A stretch of 64,000 bases of DNA. It comes from Balanoglossus misakiensis (Eukaryota > Hemichordata). This document shows, piece by piece, positions 52,101-64,000 of this stretch. Position 1 is the first letter of the stretch, and each line of letters begins with the position of its first letter. The stretch is taken from contig CM082576.2 of the NCBI GenBank assembly GCA_040954595.2, positions 2,356,001-2,420,000 of the forward strand. Reading direction: 5' to 3'. The notes beneath the pieces were generated by a model, which saw only the letters and a program-made list of their open reading frames with translations, made no database searches and was not told the DNA's origin. A program made the translations under genes and the position numbers.

Positions 52101-53877
52101 GTCATATTAAAGTACATATTTGATAACTGTCCCTGCCAATTCACACGTCCTGGGATTTTCTAGTAAATTCCTTTTAAAGCTCACATAATCGCTGCATCAA
52201 GTTATTCCATCCTACTGCTATCTGTGGAAGGCAAGACATTCTCAAGATATTCTTCCCATTGACCGGCATTTCAATGCTCATCTGCAGTAAAGTAACACAT
52301 CCGTATCTGGTTTCACTGTTCTCAATCAGCACAACGTCCCCCACCAACTCGCAGACATGATAAACAGTCTGACAACACAGCACACAAACAACGCTGTAAA
52401 TACCTAATAATGATTCAATTCTATGGATTGCTTTGATATCATTTCTGGCGCAAATTAAAATAGCACACCACACTGTGCCAGAAAGTCCTGAATAAAACGG
52501 TTATGTTTATTGCAATCTAAATATTAGAGTACATTTACTGACTATAAATAATTTACATGGTATGCTTTTTCTCCTAAGGATATTATTAGTTTCATGTGTA
52601 TTCCTCTATTTTTACTGTAAGATTTTAAATTTATATTACCAGAATAGATCAACATCAAGGGGTACTTCAGGAACAAATTCACAAACTATCACATTAATTT
52701 CACTTGAACTGTGTCACTGAATTGGTTTTATATTAATTCTAGTGAGCTAGATTTGCTTCAGATCTGTCAATGATTACTTCACGTTTGCAGGCCAGACAGA
52801 CCAATACAGCTTGGGAGGGGGGCATGTAAAATATTTTTTTTAAAATCATCACAGGGGAACAACTCAGCAAACAAGACTTAAATTAGAAGTATAATACATA
52901 TAACTTGGAAAAAGGCAAGTGGAATTCTGCAAAATATCTACATTGTCTATCTTCTCTGGCCCCCCTCCAAAGCTTGAATGGTCAGTCCCTTAATTTAGAT
53001 TTGGCTGCTGCTGCTTCACAGCTGCCAGGATACCATATGCTATGAACAGGCTTGGTTAAATTTAAACATACATTTTTGATAAAAATAGAAGATTTGTAGC
53101 ATTAAGTTGTCACACAGTTGCATCTGTAATGATAGTCTACCCTTTTATGTAACATCATCAACAGCATGCTTTGAAAAAATAATTTAAGAGAAAAATTGGA
53201 CGTACCGGATCCCAATGTTTCACCCGTTCCATGATACTGAAATCAATGAGAGTGCCACCTTCTCGAAGATCAGATTTATCAAATACCATTGATCCATCAT
53301 ACTTGTAAATGGTTTTCCTGTTTTCAACATCGTTATTATCTGCGTTATTCGGGACAAACTCATCTTGGTTGTTACTTGGACAGAAGGGCTGAATATCAAG
53401 ATCAAATGATGGAGTCCATTCACTCAGTGGTGTTTCACCACCCGTTGCACCATTCTCCTCCTCTGCATAAAAGTTATTTGGCTTAAAGTCACTCTCTCCA
53501 CTCTCTGGCACTGTTTGATTCAGATACAGTTCTTTGCTGTCCAAATCAAACGATGGTGTCCATTCACTTTGAGGTTCTTCCTGTGTTTTTTGCCTGTTTG
53601 CCGACAACACAACTTTTGTGGAGGTTGCAAACTTGAGATCGGACTTGGCCTTTTCACTGGGTGCCACTGTTGTTGTACATTTTGTCCCACTCTGACCGCT
53701 GTCCATTGTGGTGGGTTCTGTCGGAAAGATACCATCTCCACTACTTTGTGCTGGCTTTGGCTTGGGAGTGAATACAATTTTTGTTTGGGACTTATAGCGT
53801 TTAGTGTCACCGTTTTCCACTCCATTTGTTGTGAGGTTTGAAAACCCCTTCCACAACTGGTCCCCTGTATCTGCCAT
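43192..53877 (-). CDS. PH domain-actin fold fusion protein, 742 residues
   Basis: Thirteen exons: 53877-53206, 51689-51504, 50764-50672, 49961-49845, 47539-47312, 46954-46832, 46723-46615, 46427-46283, 45969-45921, 45067-44955, 44692-44546, 44109-44010, 43338-43192; 2229 bases with every phase matching. Residues 1-224 are low-complexity with a duplicated SEWTPSFDLD. Residues about 249-350 form a complete PH domain (RMEGYMEKL, KGWKRRYFRAKEGNLFYYE, TLEIRDV, RLILLKFGSTAEVDDWKVAL with the helix Trp). Residues 357-742 form a full-length divergent actin: VDIGTCSVRAG in place of the first phosphate loop, Gln in EQSIFSLY matching actin Gln137, VDVGEHINVVPVVDG for the second loop, RFRCLEGLFNPDLWG, YLSGGVTLTPGF for the adenosine motif, and SAYLGACILTSLNAFSHM. 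Nucleotide-binding residues are only partly kept. A membrane-lipid-targeted actin-related protein is a reasonable inference. I do not know a named family with this architecture. Confidence 0.85.
47540..49844. other. Intron joining PH and actin parts of the fusion gene
   Basis: A 2.3-kb AT-rich intron between the last PH exon (donor AAG|GTAAAAG) and the first actin exon (acceptor TTTTCTCTGCAG|TCC). No stop or poly(A) signal, promoter or independent start exon is evident in it. An ATG at 47554 lies in the pyrimidine tract of the acceptor and is not a convincing start. Confidence 0.6.
53206..53877 (-). other. N-terminal exon of PH-actin protein with repeated EWTPSFDLD motif
   Basis: ATG 53877 opens a 672-base exon that ends in phase 0 at CCG|GTACGT. 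It encodes a disordered, polar segment. SEWTPSFDLD occurs at residues 104-113 (53568-53539) and 152-161 (53424-53395). Each copy is followed after some 20-25 residues by a second shared element (FKPNNF and FVPNNA), so a unit of about 45 residues was duplicated. The function of the motif is unknown; a short linear binding motif is likely. The opposite-strand ORFs at 53515-53841 are shadows. Confidence 0.85.
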
Positions 53878-54370
53878 GGTCCTTATTAGACTTCTGGTGC
53901 AATCTATATTAGCCTTTTGAATATCTTAATCCCTTGATGGGAGTTATATCCCAAGTTTTTACAATCGCTGCTGTCGTCAGATTCAACCTATAGCCTACAA
54001 GGGGTCACCTGACACACCTGGATTTGGAAATAAAATAAAAATTATATATACATATTGTCAATATGAATACAAAACACCCCAAAAAATAACTCATTTTGAT
54101 TTTAGAGAATCATATGGCACTTATAGTAACTAGTTTTACCTACATCGTGCTGAGGATATAAATTATATGTCGATGTAAACAATTTGGGCTAGGGAAACCA
54201 CAATTCTCCCATCAACTTGAGATGAAATCAAAGCATACTTCATTAACATACGTCATACACATATGACACATGGAGAAACGATAAAATCGATAATTTGTCC
54301 GCGTTATCATCTTTTTAATGAGTGGCTTTAAAGGCCTCATAAACGCTATCCCTAATTCAAGAGCAGTTTA

Positions 54371-54540
54371 CACGTCCAGGGTTATTTTTGGAAAGCGCTC
54401 GTCGCTTATCGCAAGTGGATCCCTGTCTATGCCCTGGCCTTTCCCCCGCTAAAAATAATCATTCATCGGTGACTGAAGATAACTCACGTCCAGGGCGCAC
54501 GTTATTATATATACGACCAAAGAGGGGTATACACAGTTTC
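54371..54540 (+). promoter_or_regulatory. Promoter-like cluster: TATA and MEF2-like elements
   Basis: Contains GTTATTTTTGG near 54380 and CTAAAAATAA near 54449 (MEF2-like), a long TATA-like stretch (ttattatatata, about 54502-54513), CCAAAGAGG resembling half a CArG box, and the decamer acgtccaggg twice (about 54371 and 54488). On the plus strand the order (MEF2 sites, then TATA) is typical of a promoter, but no gene follows on that strand. On the minus strand it lies about 600 bases ahead of the PH-actin start. Orientation is undecided. Confidence 0.3.
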
Positions 54541-54961
54541 CAGTGCAGTTCATCACCACAATATACTTGATCAGAGAACGGCAACAACAGCAGTTTTATA
54601 CAAAATATATAAAAACACTCCAGTCATAAACATACTCCAAGTCATTGAAGTAGCGAGTAAATGATTATTACAACTTGTTGAACGAAGAACCATCGCACAC
54701 AAGTCACTACCAATGCTGATCGCTTTGACTAAAACAATTCTCGAGAAGTTTTGATGTAGGTCATGCTTTGGAACACATTTTTGGGGTAACAATAATGATC
54801 CTCTTACCAATTCACACACATAAACCGCTTCCGAGAGCTGAGAAATGTTAGACACTTGTCACACGCCCCAGAAACCAGACAAACTACTTCACCAGATTGA
54901 CTGGATCTGTCGACTTGTTTATGTGACAAGTTCGACTTCGAGGAAAGTCCGACGGAAGTTA

Positions 54962-54976
54962 CCTGCAGAGGGCGCC
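54962..54976 (+). promoter_or_regulatory. CTCF-like motif
   Basis: CCTGCAGAGGGCGCCTCC, between the PH-actin and SIRT2 genes. Confidence 0.4.
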
Positions 54977-55796
54977 TCCATAAAAGCATGACGTCAAAGT
55001 AATCTTATTCATTTCTGACCAATGACCTCAGCCAACCCTTCCGGAACACGCCTATAACAAAGTAGAAACTGTCGTCTTAAATGTTATTCACCGGAAAGTT
55101 ATTCAATAGGCGGGAGAAGTCGCGTATATCATATATATTGCACGTTACATTTTGTCTTGTCTGAGTCACAGCCGGACAGAACTTCATTGGAAAGCTCAAA
55201 TAAGTACATGTATTTAAATTAAAACGAAACACAAAAGTTTTATTTTATTGCACCGAAATAAACTATTTAATCACACACAATGATTGTAGTGTCTCACGAT
55301 GTTATACAACAGTTACAACCGGAGTCAGTTTTATTGGTAACCATTTTATTTCAAGCAGCAACTGGCTGGACAACAGTAAACATCCGATACAATGTAAAAA
55401 ACCTTAACGTAAACCTACCCATACAGTCAATGCAACTGGTCTGTGAAGCAAAAAAACAAAAAACAAAATAAGCATGACAAGTTTTATATTCTCAACTAGT
55501 ATTTGAAATATGTTTGTGTGTGCCTGTTTGGCAATATAAGTACACAAAAAATGTACTAGTATATCAGTCAAAAATAATGTTTAAAGGGTAATTTTTATTA
55601 CAGTAGAGGTGCAAGTAACTATCTGTAAAGTTACTGAGAAATCCAACATCACTGAAGTGCTGAAATGAAAACAGTTTGAAATACGGACTCATGACAATGC
55701 AAGTATAACTGCCAGTGTAAAGGTTAGTTGGTTCCGCCCTATTTTCATGCAGATATTAAAATAAACGTTACCAACATTTCAAGTCCCAGAGCATGT

Positions 55797-55812
55797 ACTC
55801 TAGAGGGCGCTA
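55797..55812 (+). promoter_or_regulatory. CTCF-like motif
   Basis: ACTCTAGAGGGCGCTAC, 835 bases from the previous copy and in the same orientation. Confidence 0.4.
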
Positions 55813-56386
55813 CACCACTCAACTACCGATGGTTTTCTGATAGATGATATCATGATGTAGGTTAGAATTTACAAGGTGCTTGCAAATGAGCCATGCATAG
55901 GAATATCAGTCTCACTTTTTCATTAAAAGTTAAATTTAAGTCTATCATATTACTGTCCCCTGTCCAGACACGGTCACTTAGAACTGTGATCTAGTGAACC
56001 AGCAGGAAAGAAAAACAAAAATGGCACCAAGTAGAATTACCTTAAACAAAACCGAATATAATTTAATATTTGTACTCAATTTATACAAATTAATTGAGTA
56101 AGTATGATACTTTTACAAGTCTTGATAAAAGATTCTACTATTTTTATAAAGGCAAATTGCAAATAAAATACACATCATTTTCTGTACTCAGCTTTGAAAA
56201 AAACTCGGGTGTTGTCCACCAAGCTAGTATCAGTAAATGTGTGGATCTGCTGTCACATGCATTATCAATATATATATTAGTTGTCTCCTATAACCAGAGG
56301 CACTTTGAGGTCAGAGAGCACAAGCCCGAAAAAATAATCAAACGCTGTCCCTCTGCGCTGCTTACAGCACATCGTCATCAACGTTC

Positions 56387-61483
<5,097 letters not shown>

Positions 61484-62463
61484 CTGTGTATCTATCCCGA
61501 ACTCTTCTTTATTAAATGGTGGATCGCTGACACGACAGTATATCTGATGTATTTGCAGAAAATAGAAATGACATCGTAAGTCTAGTTCCGCCTGTCTGAA
61601 CTGTGACCTGATACAGGGGTTAAAGGTCATATATATAATTGCCTGGATATTGCGTGTGCACGGCAAACCCATGTTACCATATTACCAGACACATAATCAG
61701 GCAAAACATCGACCTACTGGCCACGTCACTACGTAAAAATAGTGTTAATCGATCTAGTATCTCCTGGCGACTGTTGGAACCAAATACATCTTGAGGAAAT
61801 TCATGATCAGTATTGACAATGTAGGTCATCATCATGAGACAGTAAAAAGAGAAGTTGGAATTGGAGATAATATAGTTTTGCGCATGCAGTGCAGGATTGT
61901 AGTTTTCCGATCCCCCAATATATATTTCTTTTAGTGTGAATGTCTTTCAAGAAAGTGGTTCATAATATAAGGGAAACAATATCCTGGACTGCGTCTCTTC
62001 TGTAGACAAGTTAAAACTTTACTGTCTCTGTCTGTGATCTGAATGATGATCCTTGCAATGGAAGTAGATGCAGTATGGAAAAATGAATTTCGCAACAAAC
62101 ATTACACCTATCGACATAATATTTCTAAGACTATGCAATTCTTTAAAAAAAAAGAAGCTTCAACATATCTGATATCATAGCATTCATGGAAAAACGTCAT
62201 CGCAATGTTTGAATGGGTGCGAGAGTCCTATTCCGTTACCCCCCCCCCCCACCTTATAATATTGGTTCGTCCCTACAAGGAGCCCATTTCTCCGCCAGTT
62301 CATGAATCTGGGAGTGGGAGTATGTGATGGAGCTCTCGTACACGTAACTGATTGAATCGTCGATCCTTCAGAATAGACAGGTTGGTTTGTGTAAAAAAAA
62401 TCCCAGTGCTGTGTGTGCGTCAATCGCATGGTTGAAACTTTAATCCCAAAGTGACAAATCGCC
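61484..62463. other. Shared intergenic region between divergent SIRT2 and K2P genes
   Basis: 980 bases separate the two start codons, which point away from each other. Both promoters must lie here or within upstream introns. It includes a run of ten C (62239-62250). I see no clear TATA box for either gene, and no other coding sequence. Confidence 0.6.
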
Positions 62464-63914
62464 ATGGAGTCGAGTGGAGCTGGAGGAGGAAATCCCACAT
62501 TGCAAATTCAATTACACGCGTGTTCGTTTCAGAGGGTCTGTGGGTTTCTGTTCACCCATGTCGGTCTCGCTTTGCTGCTTGTCGTATATGCCATTGTCGG
62601 GGCTGCCGTATTTCAAGCCATCGAGCGACCGTTCGAGATCGAAGAAAGGATTTTACTCGCCGAAAGCAGGCAACGATTTCTGGAGTCGATGTGGAACCTC
62701 ACCACTCACGAACAACCGGACGACTTCACTCTTTGGGAGGAACTTGCATCGATTGTTCTCAGGCAATACGAGAACGAGCACGCACGATCTGTAAAACACG
62801 GCACTACCGATGATGTACCACCAAAGTGGACATTTTCTGGTTCGCTTTTCTTCTCATGCACGGTGTTTACAACCATCGGTAAGCTAAAAAGCTCATCACG
62901 ATACTTTTTGGACATCTTTACTAGTTTCCTTATCAATTTTAATTTTTCATCACACACTACGTACTCAAAAGTTGTTGCACATTTTGTTTATTTTGTGACA
63001 GCGGCAAAATATCAATTTTGCATTGCTTTTCATCTTGGCGGGAAACCGCACTTTTTTCGTCAAATTGATACAATTTACAAATTAAATTTGCGCGCTTTCT
63101 TTGAAAGCTAGTACGCATGTGCAGGAACAGCGATGGCAATCACACGTGTACGCGTACGCGCGAAATTACCCAACGTAGACTAGGAAATCATAATGACTAT
63201 GATATCCAATTAAAAAATAAAAAGTTTGTACCAAATATTTTCCTTATGTTTGCAGGTTATGGCCACATGGCACCAGAAACCACAGGCGGCCGCGTGTTCT
63301 GCATGGTGTATGCGTTTTTTGGAATTCCACTGCTGATGTTGGTGCTCGTTGCTATAGGTACGCAGTTTGCTAGGGGTGCCAAATTTGCGTATCTGAAACT
63401 TCTTCGTTGTGTCTTGCGGCATTTGGACAGAGTTGGCAAGGAGAGAGGTGCGACGCCTGAAGAAGCAGTGATGGCGCCCTCACAGAGAAATGATCAGAGA
63501 GAGAACTTGGCAACTGAAACCGACGTGGAGGTGACAGTGATGGAAAGCGCGAGCGTTGACAACAGGAGAAAAGTCAGTGATGAGGATATCGACATTCCAA
63601 CTCTTGCCGTCATATCTTTCGGATTCCTCTACCTATGCGCACTGGCCGGCATGTTGTCTCTCTGGGAAGACTGGGATTATTGGGAATGTTTCTACTTCTC
63701 CTTCATAACACTGAGCACGATCGGGTTCGGTGACTATGTGCCGGAGCACCCGAAGTTCGCCATTGCAGCGTCGTTTTTAATTCTTCTCGGGATGACTATC
63801 ATGACCATGTGCATTGCCCTCTCCCAGAATAAGATTCAGCATTCCTTGGAGTGGGTGGGTTGGAGGATTGGAGTGAAAGCCAATAGGCCGGAAAGAGTGA
63901 GGGCTGAAATCTAA
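62464..63914 (+). CDS. Two-pore-domain (K2P) potassium channel
   Basis: Two exons, 62464-62878 and 63256-63914; 357 residues. K2P channels carry background potassium current as dimers in the plasma membrane. Order seen: TM1 (about 28-53), an extracellular cap with one N-glycosylation site (NLT, 78-80), pore loop 1 with filter TTIGYG (136-141), TM2 (about 150-177), a 75-residue cytosolic loop, TM3 (about 252-274), pore loop 2 with filter STIGFGD (292-298), TM4 (about 303-327) and a short tail ending at TAA/TGA-type stop TAA. The single intron splits the first-filter Gly codon (ATC G|GT...), the position typical of K2P genes. The loop is rich in Glu and has RRKVSDED, a potential kinase site. 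The subfamily cannot be assigned; I see no His sensor evidence beyond H142 after GYG, which resembles the pH-sensing His in TASK/TWIK-type channels. Confidence 0.93.
62879..63255 (+). other. Intron of the K2P channel gene
   Basis: Phase-1 intron with donor G|GTAAGC and acceptor TTATGTTTGCAG. The exon 1 frame happens to stay open for 230 bases into it, which gives a false extension ORF to 63111. Confidence 0.9.
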
Positions 63915-64000
63915 GCAAAGTCTGACACCTTAAGTATGTTACGTTCACACTTTATATATAAATGAGGTTTAAAAATGTGCAGCTGCTATAATGTTTTAGA
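63915..64000 (+). other. 3' UTR of the K2P gene
   Basis: Short stretch after the stop to the window end. No poly(A) signal is reached. Confidence 0.6.

Larger units (their letters stand above)
53878..56386. other. Intergenic, 2.5 kb
   Basis: Between the start of the PH-actin gene and the stop of SIRT2, both minus. It holds the presumed PH-actin promoter, a promoter-like cluster at 54371-54540 and two AGAGGGCGC motifs (54966-54974 and 55802-55810). A small ATG-started ORF at 55280-55471 (63 codons) has no recognisable feature. No RNA gene seen. Confidence 0.55.

Noticed and set aside
53515-53841. Plus-strand 108-codon ORF
   Set aside because: Antisense shadow of the N-terminal PH-actin exon.
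62879-63111. Extension of K2P exon 1 to an in-frame stop at 63111
   Set aside because: It would truncate the channel inside the first selectivity filter. The GTAAGC donor and the exon at 63256 restore GYG exactly.

Overview
This is a stretch of nuclear DNA from an animal, probably an invertebrate bilaterian. It is AT-rich, with many short coding exons bounded by GT-AG splice sites, long introns, microsatellites and homopolymer runs. The proteins resemble vertebrate families closely (PALS1, SIRT2, an HSD17B2-like SDR, C16orf89/DUF4735, a K2P channel). An amphioxus, hemichordate, echinoderm or lophotrochozoan would fit, but the sequence alone does not decide. I see nothing bacterial or viral.

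Layout: (1) positions 1-22292 minus, PALS1/MPP5 (Stardust, Nagie oko), a MAGUK polarity scaffold whose last residues lie beyond position 1. Phase-matched upstream exons add an N-terminal PDZ domain and a long linker not present in human PALS1 as I know it; two further candidate first exons lie in its introns. (2) 31125-33866 plus, a nine-exon gene for a 330-residue acidic protein that I do not recognise, with a GC-AG intron. (3) 34814-37597 minus, a C16orf89-like (DUF4735) secreted or membrane protein. (4) 38651-41107 minus, a membrane SDR like HSD17B2 whose catalytic Tyr and Lys are replaced by His and Ser. (5) 43192-53877 minus, a 742-residue protein joining a repeat-bearing N-terminus, a complete PH domain and a complete divergent actin fold. 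(6) 56387-61483 minus, SIRT2. (7) 62464-63914 plus, a two-pore-domain potassium channel, head to head with SIRT2.

The genes do not form a functional cluster; they are ordinary neighbours with separate roles (polarity, deacetylation, ion conduction, a probable pseudo-dehydrogenase, an actin-like protein). All exon models were built by hand: each junction was checked for GT/GC-AG dinucleotides and codon phase, and the summed exon lengths close in frame for every gene complete in the window.

The most unusual items are the PH-actin fusion, the N-terminal PDZ on PALS1 with an alternative first exon that would replace half of that PDZ, and the SDR with a dismantled active site. A nine-base motif, AGAGGGCGC, recurs at least seven times between genes and in introns and resembles the CTCF core. 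Everything else between the exons is AT-rich non-coding sequence in which I see no further genes, tRNAs, rRNAs or intact transposons.
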